DNA of 64,000 nucleotides. Source: Diphasiastrum complanatum (taxonomy: Eukaryota; Streptophyta; Lycopodiopsida; Lycopodiales; Lycopodiaceae). The stretch spans positions 1 to 64,000 of the forward strand of contig MU831981.1 of assembly GCA_029204225.1 (NCBI GenBank), in the 5' to 3' direction. Both the position numbers and the translations under genes were made by a program. Below, piece by piece: positions 22,826 through 35,763 of this stretch (its first letter is position 1; each line of letters opens with the position of its first letter). Below the pieces are notes generated by a model. It was not told where the DNA came from, made no database searches, and saw nothing but the letters and a program-made list of their open reading frames with translations.

Positions 22826-23974
22826 TGTTGGATTATTTTCTTTCTTACTAATCGACTAATTGATTTTAATCCTCATCCATTGTTTATCCAGTTCTGTAGA
22901 TTTTTCCGTGTCTTTACACAGTCTGCAGATTTACAAGTGCTTTACACAGTCTGCAAAAATACATGGAGTTTGACAAGAGTTTCGCATTTTTCGCTTGTCA
23001 AGAATCTCGTGTAAAAATGCAAAGTCACATTTTTCGCATTTTTTCAAAGTGACTCAAATGTTAAGGAAATGACTCTGGCAAAGTGTGGGGCTACCCTAAA
23101 TGAGATTTAAGGACATTGTCGGGTTTTTTTACAAAAACCCAACATTGTCACCTTTTTGCGACACTGTCGCCTGTGGCAGTTTTAGTTCATTTATGCAGAG
23201 TGACAGTTTTAGTTCATTTATGTAGACAGACTGTTTATTTTCACCGCTTATCAGCAATCAATTTATGAGAAGGAATTGGATGAATGCCAACACCAGCCAA
23301 CTGGCAATCGCATTTGATGACCTAATTACTTAGTATATTTAGCTATTCATATTCATACAATTTCAAAAAAAAGAAAAAGAAGAAGTTCAACAAGCATTTA
23401 AATAGTTAGCTCTCTCTCTCCCAAGCCTATGAGCTTGAACACTCTTGAGCATTCTAGCTCACTTCTTAGAGTTGTTTAGAGATTGTTATTGTGCTTACTG
23501 CTTATCAGCATTGCGCTTAATTTAGACTTTCATTTTAGTCGTTCAAAGATAGCTTAGAGTGCGCGGCTTCGATCCCCAACTTATTGTACTCATTTACTTT
23601 TGTTTCGTTTTCATACTGAATCAATACTATCTTTTATTGCATTCAGGTTCATCTCAAAATGTATGCATTTTTGTAGTTCTTCACAACTAATTATTTGTCT
23701 AGTGATTCGCGACAAATTATTTGTCTGATAATTCAGTGCATTATTGTTTGGTTATGTAATCGATGTAGTACTAATGATTTCAAAATTAGTTACTATAAGA
23801 TCAAACGTGATTTCTATCACTATTTTTTTTCTTCGATATTGATAGACGTAGTTATGCATAGAGAGAGAGAAAGATAGTTTATTCCGCTACGCACGATAAG
23901 TTTTCTTTCTTGTCGTTCGAATATTTTTCATTCAGTTCATTTCTTTTCGAGTTTGACCTATTTTTGACCTAACA
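22826..23974 (+). repeat. 5' LTR of copia B
   Basis: TGTTGGATTATT to CCTAACA. It is about 1.15 kb and matches 28109-29262 along its whole length, including the (aaaga)n stretch and the repeated ctaattatttgtctagtgattcg words. Confidence 0.92.
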
Positions 23975-23979
23975 GAGCA

Positions 23980-23999
23980 TTCTATCATAGTATTAGTGC
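23980..23999 (+). other. Degenerate primer binding site (copia B)
   Basis: catagtattagtgc, a few bases after the LTR, resembles catggtatcagagc, the initiator-tRNA site, with several transitions. Confidence 0.5.
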
Positions 24000-24235
24000 T
24001 AGATCACTACTTTTTTATCTGAACCATCTCGGTATCAGACTTGTGATCTCTATCAGGGGCCTAATACTATTTTGATATTAGAGCTTTCGCTCTAATACTT
24101 GATACCTTTCGTGATATTAAATTGATATCATATTCTTCAATTTCTTTCATCATTTCAGTATCAGAGAATTGATTTCCTGTTGTTGGCATTACTACATCTT
24201 AGCGTCATCGATACAATCGACAGACTAAGTTCCAG

Positions 24236-25125
24236 ATGGATTCTCAAAGTAAAGCCGGTTTTCTTGCAGACAAGCTGAATAGATCCAATTATCATTTGTG
24301 AAAATTTAAAATGAAGACCTTGCTAATTGCCAACGAGTTATGGGATGTTGTTACAAGTAGAGAAGTAAAACCTGAAGACGACACAGAAGACTCAAAGTGG
24401 AAATCGAAGGATGATAAAGCTTTCACGCTTATTATCCTCAATATATCAGATACCCAGATTGGACACATAGCTGAAGCTAAAACTTCAAAAGATGTTTGGG
24501 ACATCCTGAACTCACTATATGACATGAGGGACGTAACTACTAAGTTACATCTATGAAGAAAATTCCTCACATTCAAGATGTCTAATGGTGATTTTCTTTA
24601 GAGTCACATTAACCAGTTTAAGAATCTCTTGCAACAAATGGCCGCTATCGGATCAGTCATAGACAATCAAGTTGCAATTAAGACATTGCTTTCAAGCTTG
24701 TCTTCTACATATGAGAACTGAGTGATGATCATATCAACACACTCAGATTTAACTCTTACTAAAGTTATCACTATGTTGCTGCAAGAAGACAATAGAAGAA
24801 GTTAAGCACTTTGTCTACTTCCTCCTCTCAGGCTCTATATGTCAACAAAGGCTCTAAGCGACAGAAACAAAAAAGCTCCAAAAAAACTACAACGAATCAG
24901 AAGCTGACTCAAAGTCAAGTACAATCATCAAATCCACAGTCGAAGAAGAAGATGTTTTGCAGATATTGCAAGTGCAATAACCATGAGATCAAGGATTGCC
25001 AATTCTCCAAGCAAAGAATGCAGCCAAGCAACCTAATCAACAAGCAAACACAGTTTCGTCATCTCTCTAGGTCGAAGTGGATGAAGGTGCATTCATGGTC
25101 AAAGACCAAAGCACATTTTGGATGA
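24236..25125 (+). pseudogene. Copia B gag
   Basis: Starts MDSQSKAGFLADKLNRSNYH. The Trp codon that follows has become TGA (24299-24301). Then come a capsid-like helical region (DVWDILNSLYDMRDVTTKLH) and the knuckle CRYCKCNNHEIKDC (CX2CX4HX4C) near 24957. At least five stops interrupt it, mostly at positions explained by single C-to-T or G-to-A changes. Confidence 0.88.
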
Positions 25126-25538
25126 TTCATGGTCTCTTGATTCTGGAGCAACTCAACACATGACCAATCAACGTGAGATTTTCAACCGCTACATGCACAT
25201 GAAGAAATTTGTTCATCTTAGTGACAATAGTATTCACACTATTGAAGGTGAAGGTACTGTAAGATTGTGATTCCAGCATGATCAATTCAAACTATTGTCA
25301 AAGGTCTTATATGTTCCTAAACTCTCTACAAATTTGTTATCACTAAGTAAAAATACAGATTTAGGTCATAAGATAGAATTCGATTCTGATCAATGCAAAA
25401 TTACTGATAGGAGTAATAAGATCTTTGCACTCGACAAGAGAAAGAGTTACTTATATAGATTGGCACATTGTTATTCTGAGTCTAGTCAAGCCTTGAAAAC
25501 CTCTGTTATAGTCAATAAATCATTACCGCTTAGGAAAC
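25126..25538 (+). pseudogene. Copia B protease and gag-pre-integrase
   Basis: SWSLDSGATQHMTNQ holds the intact DSGAT protease active site. VLYVPKLSTNLLSLSK and LGHKIEFDSDQCKITD follow, the usual stretch before the integrase. A stop near 25269 breaks the frame. Confidence 0.88.
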
Positions 25539-26420
25539 TTGAATTATGCATTTGTTTTGAACATGTCCAGACAATCCATGATTCTTGATCTCGACCATCC
25601 TTCTGGCAAGGTTGATCTCTCTTTCTGTCATGGCTGCATCTTTGGAAAGCAGGCTAGGATTCCTTTTAGATCAAACCATAGGCATGCAGCAAAAGGTCTG
25701 TTAAATGGTGTTCATATAGATATATGTGGACCTATGCAAACTCCTTCATTGCTAGATGCAAAGTATTTCATTACTTTTATTGACAAATTCTCCAGAAGAA
25801 CAGCTGTATATTTCATTAAACATAAATCAGAGGCTTTCATCAAATTCAGACAATTCAAAGAGCATGCTAAGAATCAAACTGGCAAACTAATCAAAGCACT
25901 GAGGTCAAATAACGGGGGAGAATACATCTCCACCAAATTCAAGGAGTATTGCCTTAACAACGACATTGAGCAACAATACATTAACTCCTATCTGCCTCAT
26001 TCAAATGGTCTTGCTGAGAGAAAGAACAGAACGTTAGTTGAATCGGCAAAGTGTATGTTATCACATGCGACACTTCCAAACTCCTTTTGGGCTGAAGCTT
26101 TTTCAATAGCAACCTATATTCAGAACAGATGTCTTACTAAAGGTCTCTCAGACAAAACACCATTCGAAGTTTGGATAGGTACCAAACCTTCTTTATCAAA
26201 CTTACGAGTTTTTGGATGTACTGCTTTTGCGCAAATACCTTGTGATCTCAGGAAGAAGCTTGACTTCTAGAGTATCAAATGTATTTTCATTAGCTACACT
26301 ACTTCAAATCAAGTCTACAAGTTGTTCGATCCCATCGAGTCGAAGATATTCACTTGTCGAGATGTCATCTTCATCGAAAATTAGTTTCAAGACCACAAGG
26401 AAAAAGGCAAAGCCCACATA
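25539..26420 (+). pseudogene. Copia B integrase
   Basis: CHGCIFGKQARIPF (zinc-binding end), VHIDICGPMQTPS (first Asp), FITFIDKFSRRTAVYF, ALRSNNGGEYIS, LPHSNGLAERKNRTLVE (Glu) and LRVFGCTAFAQIP. This is the longest continuous frame of the element (243 codons). The second catalytic residue, normally LRSDNGGEY, is Asn, so strand transfer would be dead. Confidence 0.92.
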
Positions 26421-26447
26421 GCTAACTCTTCGGTTTCATCCAACACA

Positions 26448-28101
26448 TTGAACTTTCTAGTTCTTCAGTCGACTATTCCCATTGAAGGTCCAAGCTCTTC
26501 TACTTTTGATGAACAACAAATCAATGACGAATCAAAAGATGATGATGTTGTAGTTCAACAACTACAATATGATGGAAATGATCAACTTCTTCTATTACCC
26601 AGAAGATCTTCAAGAGCAAGCAAACCACCTAATCGGTATATCGACAAGTCTGCAACCTACCTTGTTCAGGAACCGACGTTTGTCCAAGAGGCACTCAATC
26701 AACCTAATTCAAATCTGTGGAAAGAAGCTATGAATAAAGAGTATTCATCTCTTATCAAGAACCAGACATGGACACTTGTTGAATTACCTGCTAGAGAAAC
26801 GTAGTTGATTGCAAATGTATTTTCAAAGTCAAATACAATGCAGATGGAAGCATCAACAGGAGAAAGGCATGAATTGTCGCCAGAGGATTTTCTCAGGTAT
26901 ACAACGCCGATTACACTGAGACCTTCAGTCCAGTAGTCAAGCATTCTTCTATTCGACTTTTGCTATCATTTGTCGCTGCAGCAGATTTGGAAATACATCA
27001 AATGGATGTATATACAACATATCTCAAGACACTTTATGGCTTAAAGCAATCTGCTCAAGCATGGTTTTAAGAATCAATACTTCTCTTATTGGTCACAGCT
27101 ACACACCTAGCTCTTTAGATTCAAATGTTTACTTCAAAGCAGTGCATTAGTCTTTTAACATTATCACTTTATACGTGGATGATACATTGCTTTTCAGCAA
27201 CAGTACCGATTTGATAAAAGAGGCCAAGACAATGCTATCTTTTAGATTTGACATGACCAATCTGGGAAAAGCTCATTTCTGCCTTGGTATACAAATCCAT
27301 AGAGATAGAAAACAAAAGTTGGTCTACATTACACAATAGAGGTACATCTACAACATGTTAGTCAGATATAATCTGATTAATTGCAAGTTAGCTCTCTCAC
27401 AAATGGAACCAGGTCTCAAATCGTCAAAGAATCAGTGTCCCCAAACAATTCATGAGAAGCCACAGATGTGTGAGTATCCTTACCATTCTATTATAGGATC
27501 TCTTATGTACGCCATGATCTGTACTAGGCTAGACATAACTTTTGCAGTTAGCTCTCTCAGTCAGTTTATGACTAATCCTGGTGTAACACATTGGAAGGCC
27601 CTTATCAGAGTCATGAGATATCTTTGAGCTACTATGGACTTTTGCATTTGTTATGAAGCAGTCGACAACGACAAACTCAATTTACTTAGTGGTTACATAG
27701 GTGCAAGTTGGGCAGGAGATGTAGACACTCGTGAATCCACTTTTGTTTACATGATTCCTCAACAATGGTCCAATTTCTTGGAGCAGTCACAAGCAATCTT
27801 CAATAGCTCTATCTTCCATTGAATCAGAGTATATCGCATCCTTTCAATTTGGTTGAGGAACTTACTCTTAGATATCGGTCTGAATCAATATACTCCGATG
27901 AGATTTCATTCTAGGAGTAAGCACATTGAATTGAAGTATCATTTTGTCAGAAGCAAAGTTCTCAATGAAGAGGTCAGATTGCAATATTGTAGAACGCAAA
28001 ATATGACAACATATATTTTTACCAAATTAAGTTTGGAAGCACACAGAAGATTCTGTGTAGAACTAAGTTTGAAGCTCAAGGCACTCAAGGATTCAGATTA
28101 A
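26448..28101 (+). pseudogene. Copia B reverse transcriptase and RNase H
   Basis: The hinge RRSSRASKPPNRYID, then WKEAMNKEYSSLIKNQTW. RT follows in broken frames: a shortened LYGLKQSAQAWF, then LYVDD (about 27172). RNase H comes next: YHSIIGSLMYAMICTRLDIT, FAVSSLSQFMTNPG, WAGDVDTREST and HIELKYHFVRSKV. Multiple stops are present, and part of RT around FPDAFLNG is deleted (LEIHQMDVYTTYLKTLYG reads directly across). It ends just before agggagag, the purine tract. Confidence 0.88.
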
Positions 28102-28108
28102 GGGAGAG

Positions 28109-29262
28109 TGTTGGATTATTCTTTTTCTTACTAATCGGTTTTAATCCTCATCCATTGTTTATCCAGTTCTGCGGATTTTCTCGTGTTTTTACACAGTCTG
28201 CAGATTTACAAGTGTTTTTACACAGTCTGTAAAAATACATGGAGTTCGACAACAGTTTACATTTTTTGCATGTTAGGAATCTCGTGTAAAAATGCGGAGT
28301 CGCATTTTTCGCATTTTTTCAAAGTGTCTCAAATATTAAGGGAATGACTCTGACAAAATGTGGGGCTACCCTAAATGAGATTTAAGGACACTGTCGGGTT
28401 TTTTGCAAAAATCTAACATTGTCGTCTGTGGCAGTTTTAGTTCATTTATGCAGAGTGATAGTTTTAGCTCATTTATGCAGACAATTTACGGCCAATTTTC
28501 ACCGCTTATCAGGAATCAATTTTTTAGGATGAATGCCAGTGGACACCAGCGAATTGGCAATCACATTTGATGACCTAATTGCTTAGTATATATAGATGTT
28601 CATATTCATACAGTTTCAAGAAAAAGAAAAAGAAAAAGAAAAAGAAGAAGTTCAGCAAGCATTTGAATAGTTAGCTCTCTCTCTCCCAAGTCTGCGAGCT
28701 TGAACACTCCTGAGCATTCTAGCTCACTTCTTAGAGTTGTTTAGAGATTGCTATTGCACTTACTACTTATCAACATTGTGCTTAATTCAGACTTTCATTT
28801 AGCCGCTCAAAGATAGCTTAGAGTACGCGGCTTCAATCCGCAACTTATTGTACTCATTTACTTCTGTTTCATTTTCATACTGAATCAATACTATCTTTTA
28901 TTGCATTCAGGTTCGTCTCAAAATGTATGTGTTTCTGTAGTTCTTCGCGACTAATTATTTGTCTAATGATTCGCGACTAATTATTTGTCTAGTGATTCGT
29001 GACAAATTATTTGTCTGATAATTCAATGCATTATTGTTTGGCTATGTAATCATTGTAGTACTGATGATTTCAAAGTTAGTTAACGTGATTTCTATCACTA
29101 TTGTTTTGTTCAAAATTGATACGTGTAGTCATGCATAGAGAAAGAGGAAGATAGTTGATTCCGGTGCGCACGATAAATTTTCTTTCTTGTCGTTCAAATA
29201 TTTTTCATTTGAGTTCGTTTCTTTTCGAGTTCGACCTATCTTTCACATACCTCTTTCCAACA
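28109..29262 (+). repeat. 3' LTR of copia B
   Basis: TGTTGGATTATT to CCAACA, preceded by the purine tract at 28099-28108. The last part (cacatacctctttcc) differs from the 5' LTR end (tttttgaccta). Confidence 0.92.
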
Positions 29263-29415
29263 AGAGAAAGAATAGAACCTCATGTGAAGGAGCCAAAGCC
29301 ATGAGGTTAGGTGCCAATCTTCCTAAACTTTTTTGGATTTTTTCACATAGAGCACCATGTTTAGAATCATCTATCTCAACAAAACCAATCAATTATTCAA
29401 CTAGTTCATAGATGT
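29263..29415 (+). pseudogene. Copia A integrase, 3' continuation
   Basis: KNRTSCEGAKAMRLGANLPK and LFWIFSH follow the copia B 3' LTR. They complete the NGVAE/(R)KNRT motif split at 22825, showing that copia B inserted here. Confidence 0.85.
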
Positions 29416-30117
29416 CTTAGACAACCATAGTTACAGAAACTACGTAGGCATCAAGGACGACATGATTCTGCACTTCAACTTAGTCGATAAGACAAAAGAA
29501 GAATAAATAGTATACTATTCACTCTCAAAAGTAGAAACATCAATAATCATTCACACATTATACAATCATTGAGGAGCACAGAGTGTATTAGAGTTGAACG
29601 AATGTAAATGAGATTGTTGTAATGAAATCTACTTGTCAGTATACAAGCCTAGAAGAACAATTCAGAACTGGAGGATATTGCTAATTACATTATTGATGTG
29701 ATTCATCTAATGCTTTTATGTGCATCTTACTTTGTATATATATATACAATGCATTGTTAATGTATTGGTCGTCAGCCTTTAGGCTGATTGTACAGTAAGG
29801 CGATTGTGAAATCTCGGTCGATAGTAGTAACGATAGTCATTGAGACGTGAAGTGTAGTCGTTGGGTTCGAACATCTTCTAAAGATTGTCTTGCCAATGGT
29901 GTCGACCATTGAATGTTGAAAGATTGTCAAGTCGAGGGATTGTCGACAAACTTGCATGTATTTCTGCAGGTTCTTCATCTGCAACAAGTTTCCGAGTAAA
30001 CAACTAGGGTTGGGACTCTATTGTGGATACCTGAAAGGAATAGATAGTAATGTATATATAGGCAACTAGATCAAATGGGGTTTGAAGTGGAATTAAATTT
30101 CCAACACTCCCCCATAA
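29416..30117 (+). other. Unresolved sequence between copia relics
   Basis: Contains a tatatatata stretch near 29735, a short palindrome cagcctttaggctg at 29774, and a run ending ccaacactcccccataattgg. It is probably degraded LTR or hinge sequence of copia A or C; no protein is readable with confidence. Confidence 0.4.
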
Positions 30118-30985
30118 TTGGAAAAGGTGGTCTTCCTAGATGACAAATTTTATGATTTTAAAATAAAGAAACATGAACCTATTTTTGGCTCAAATAAAAA
30201 ATCATCGACTATAAATATAAAAAACAACTCTGTCTCGACTCCTCCCACTCCATATAGTGCACCTTGTCATTATTCTTCTAATTCAAATTACGATGAACAA
30301 CAAAATGTTCAATGATCAGCTTGAATGATGCATCCACTAAAAAGGTATACTCTTCAAAATTTATGGATAGCAGTAGAAGAGCCACTTATTGTTCAAGATG
30401 CACTATCAAATGCAGAATATGATATGTGAAATGATGTGATGGATAGTGATATAATTCACTAATCAAGAATCTGACATGGACTCTTGTTGAACCACCAGCC
30501 AAGATCATTGATTGCAAGTGGATCTTCAAGAGAAAGCACACTCTCTCAATTCATGTCAAATCCAAAAATCCAACATTGGAAAGCACTCAAAAGAGTGATG
30601 AACTATATTCAAACAACAAAGAACCAAGTTCTTTGTTATTATGGTAATTCTGCTACAACATTGTGTCTATTCGGCTATTTTGATTCGAATTGGAGAGGAG
30701 ACTTAACACCAAAAGCTCTAATTTTGGCTATTGTTTCTATTTAACTTTTGCATCAATTTTTTGAAATAGCAAAAAACAGAAGTCAATTTCATTGTCCTCA
30801 ATTGAAGCCCAATGTGTAGCATCAACACAAGCAACTAAAGAAGCCATCTAGTTAAGACTTCTTCTACGGGATCTAAACTTCAAACTAAACAAACCAACTA
30901 CCATTTGTTGCAATATTAATAGTTGCATTCAATTTACTCTCAATCTTAGATTTCATTTTAGGACTAAACATATCGAAATTTAATT
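30118..30985 (+). pseudogene. Copia C relic: hinge, RT start joined to RNase H
   Basis: Reads VVFLDDKFYDFKIKK, then a Pro/Ser hinge, LVEPPAKIIDCKWIFK, and immediately TLSQFMSNPKIQHWKALKRV, DSNWRGDL, ISLSSIEAQ and RTKHIEI. Almost all of RT is deleted, joining the RT start to RNase H near 30540. Stops are present. Confidence 0.85.
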
Positions 30986-31346
30986 TAATTTTGTTTGAGA
31001 GAAAATACATTCAAAAAATATAGAGCTAAATATTGACTTGGTACTAGTTCAGTCAAATTTCTTCCTTAGTTCTGATGAAATTTGAGCATAATAGACACAT
31101 CTGAAAACTCTTGGATGATCTACGAATGATTTTGTACCTGACCAAACCTCTTTAGAATTTTATGTTGATTTCCTTGGTATTGCAATGATCTGAACATTGT
31201 AGGCTGTTGCAATTGCTTCTACCTAAAACTTGTTCGAAAGATTACCAGCAAGTAACATGGCCATATCTTGCTTACTAAACAAGAGTTCGATTCTTTCATT
31301 TAGCTACTTTGTTATGTTGAGGACTGTAGGTCAAAAAATATTGTCT

Positions 31347-31673
31347 CTAAATCTCAGATTCACTGAGAAAGTCCTTTATAGCATTTGAGATAAACTCTCC
31401 CCCTCCATATGTCCGTAGGGCTTTGATCTTCTTTCTTGTCTGAGTTTCAGATAGTCGTCTGAATTGTTGAAAACACAGACATGTTTTTAATTTGTTTTTG
31501 ATGAATCTGACAATGAAAAATTGTGGAAAATCGTCGATGAATGTAATGAAATACATTGATCCTTCACATGATGGGATTTGCAGTGAATCAGATGCAAAGC
31601 ATGAGGTGAGTTCTAGTTGCTCATTTAAAGTTTCCCACACTTTTAGAACATGTTTAAATGTCAAGGGAGGCAT
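31347..31673 (-). pseudogene. Copia D integrase fragment
   Basis: MYFITFIDDFPQFFIVRF, FRRLSETQTRKKIKALRT and YGGGEFISNAIKDFLSE on the minus strand are the integrase core between the first Asp and the Glu. The catalytic Asp before the GGEF box reads Tyr. Confidence 0.85.
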
Positions 31674-31699
31674 AAACCATTGTCCCTTATTGATCTAAA

Positions 31700-33412
<1,713 letters not shown>

Positions 33413-33439
33413 TAACTCATCATCTCAAATTCTGATGAA

Positions 33440-34100
33440 AGCAAAGACTTGGTTTCATGCAACAACTAATCAGAATTGCTGATAATTAAAGAATCATCAA
33501 CATATAATGCTATTATAACATAGGTTGATCCTTTTCGTTTGAGATACACATTAGAGTCTGTGGAACAAGAAGTAAAATTATGCTGCAACAAAAAGTGGTT
33601 GATTCTTTCATACCAGGCCCGAGGAGCTTGCTTGAGGCCATATAGTGCCTTGTGCAATTTACATACCAAATGCTCTTGGCCTTGAAGGATGTAACCTTTT
33701 GGTTGATAAATGAATATGTCTTTTTTTTATATCCGTGAAGGACCGTTGTCTGGACATCCATCTGGTAAATGTCCAGATCCTCTGCAATAGCTATAACCAG
33801 CAAGGTGCGAATAGATTGATACTTTACCACTGGACTGAAGGTGTTAGTGTAACCTATTCCATATACTTTCTCAAATCCTTTAGCCACCAATCGAGCTTTC
33901 CATTGGATACTGATCCATCTGGCTTAAGCTTTAGCTTGAAGATCCACTTAGATTCAATAGGTTTAATGCCTACAGGAGGATTAACAAGACTCCAAGTCTT
34001 GTTCTTCATCAAGGAATGGTACTTAGCATCTATGACAGCTTTCCATTCGTCTGCATTGGGCATTGACAGTGCTTCTGCAATAGTGGCAGGTTCATCATGA
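33440..34100 (-). pseudogene. Copia D reverse transcriptase
   Basis: On the minus strand: MPNADEWKAVIDAKYHSL, NKTWSLVNPPVGIKPIE, SKWIFKLKLKPDGSV, NTFSPVVKYQSIRTLL, IYQMDVQTTVLHG, then after a frameshift LHKALYGLKQAPRAWYE and IIALYVDDSLI with an intact YVDD. The expected FLNG reads VLHG. Confidence 0.9.
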
Positions 34101-34394
34101 CTGATGAATGCCTGAGGGACAAAATGATCAGGTTGTTGTCGTTGTCTTGCATAACTTCAAACTACATGTGCTTGAGTGGATGTTTCTCCTAGGTAGATGA
34201 CAGGAACAGCTTCAGCCTCCAATTATTCCAAGGAGATCCACAAGAGATGGAGCTAGCAATACTAATTTTTGTGGACAAGGAAAGGCAAGTTGGAGAGGAG
34301 ATATCTTGTACTTCATTTGTCAAATTTTGTAATGAAGCTGCTTTGAAGTCTAAATAATGAAATAATGGTGGTTTTCATATTTCACAATAACATA

Positions 34395-34760
34395 TCACAC
34401 GGATTCCAACGTGGGCATCCGATGGATTCTTATAAATGTTTTATTTGATGTGCCGAAATCCGACATCGAGACAAAAATTCCAAAACTGGACGTCCGATGA
34501 TCGGGAAATTGTGGTGGAAACCAATTTTCAAAGTAGACATTAAAATCTGACAACTCGACGTGGATATGGCGTGGAATATTTTTTTTTAAATAAAAATTAC
34601 GTGTCATCCGATGTGGACGTCGAAATCTGATGTCCACGTCAGCAATTCAAATGCGTGTCTTTGACTTCTGACTTCTGACATCCGCCGGGCCCTGACCGAC
34701 ACGGACGTCGGATTTCGATGTCTGTGGATTTTTGGAGAATTCACGCGACCTCCTCTCACT
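34395..34760. repeat. Cluster of GACGTC/CCGATGT motifs
   Basis: At least eight variants of ccgatgtggacgtcgaaatc or its complement occur within 360 bp in both orientations (for example near 34410, 34460, 34485, 34545, 34606, 34630, 34700). Direct and inverted short repeats of this kind are typical of CACTA subterminal regions, and a minus-strand CACTA relic begins 1 kb away. The link is inference. Confidence 0.5.
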
Positions 34761-35078
34761 CTTTTTTGCAGGTTGGAGCGATTGAAGGTGAGCTTGGAGC
34801 ATTTCTTGTGTTTAGAGCTTGGATATTGAAGATTATTTGATGCTTTTGATGCATAGAGGTTGGTGCTTGAAGATATTGAAAGCTTTTGGAGTTTATGTTT
34901 TGCTTTTCTTTTAAAGATAAAGTTTGTTTTGTTTGTTTTTTTGAAAGAAAGTGAAGAGGGGAAAGATAAGTGTTTGAATAGATAATGTTAAGTGTTAAGT
35001 GTTTGAATAGATAGTGTTAAGTGTTAAGTGTAAAGTAAATGAAGATAGTTTTTTATGATAAATGAATCTTAGATTTGT

Positions 35079-35082
<4 letters not shown>

Positions 35083-35156
<74 letters not shown>
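35083..35156. repeat. (GA)n microsatellite
   Basis: 74 bp of GA, passing into (GAA)n to about 35175. Confidence 0.97.
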
Positions 35157-35160
<4 letters not shown>

Positions 35161-35177
35161 AGAAGAAGAAGAAGAGG

Positions 35178-35203
35178 TGGTGTGTGTGTGTGTGTGTGTG
35201 TGT
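35178..35203. repeat. (GT)n microsatellite
   Basis: Thirteen GT units directly after the GA/GAA tract. Confidence 0.95.
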
Positions 35204-35277
35204 TTTGTATTTTGCATTGATTTAGAATTTAGGGTAATATATGAATAGATAGTGTTAATAGAATGAAGATTTAATAG

Positions 35278-35393
<116 letters not shown>

Positions 35394-35763
35394 TGTATGT
35401 GTGTGCGTGTAATAGACTATTATTTTTGAATTGCTTGTGTATGTGACAAAGATATTCAAAAAAAAAAAAAAGAGCAAGAAGAGCGAACAAGCTTGCACTC
35501 AAGCTTCAAGCTTACCAGTCAGTTTATGTTGTTTCAAATTTTTGATTATTTGAATACATTACCCAACATAGTGAAAAAGTCAAATGTAATTCATCACTTT
35601 CATTTTTTAAAAGCAATGTCATATTTTATCACATACACTAGGAATTAATTAGTATGAAAGAGTGAAATGTAGGTAAATAAAATTCTCAATCCTAGGAAAG
35701 TGTGTAGCCCTTACTTTTCTCCCATTAAAGGCCAGGTTCTAATCTTTCCTTGAATGGAAAAAC

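Larger units (their letters stand above)
22826..29262 (+). mobile_element. Ty1/copia element B, both LTRs present
   Basis: An element of about 6.4 kb with LTRs at 22826-23974 and 28109-29262, both opening TGTTGGATTATT and ending CA. It has a degenerate primer site, gag, protease, integrase, RT and RNase H in copia order, and a purine tract before the 3' LTR. It is inserted inside the integrase of copia A. Coding frames have many stops, and the LTRs differ often by eye, including an 8-bp indel near their starts, so it is old and dead. Confidence 0.92.
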
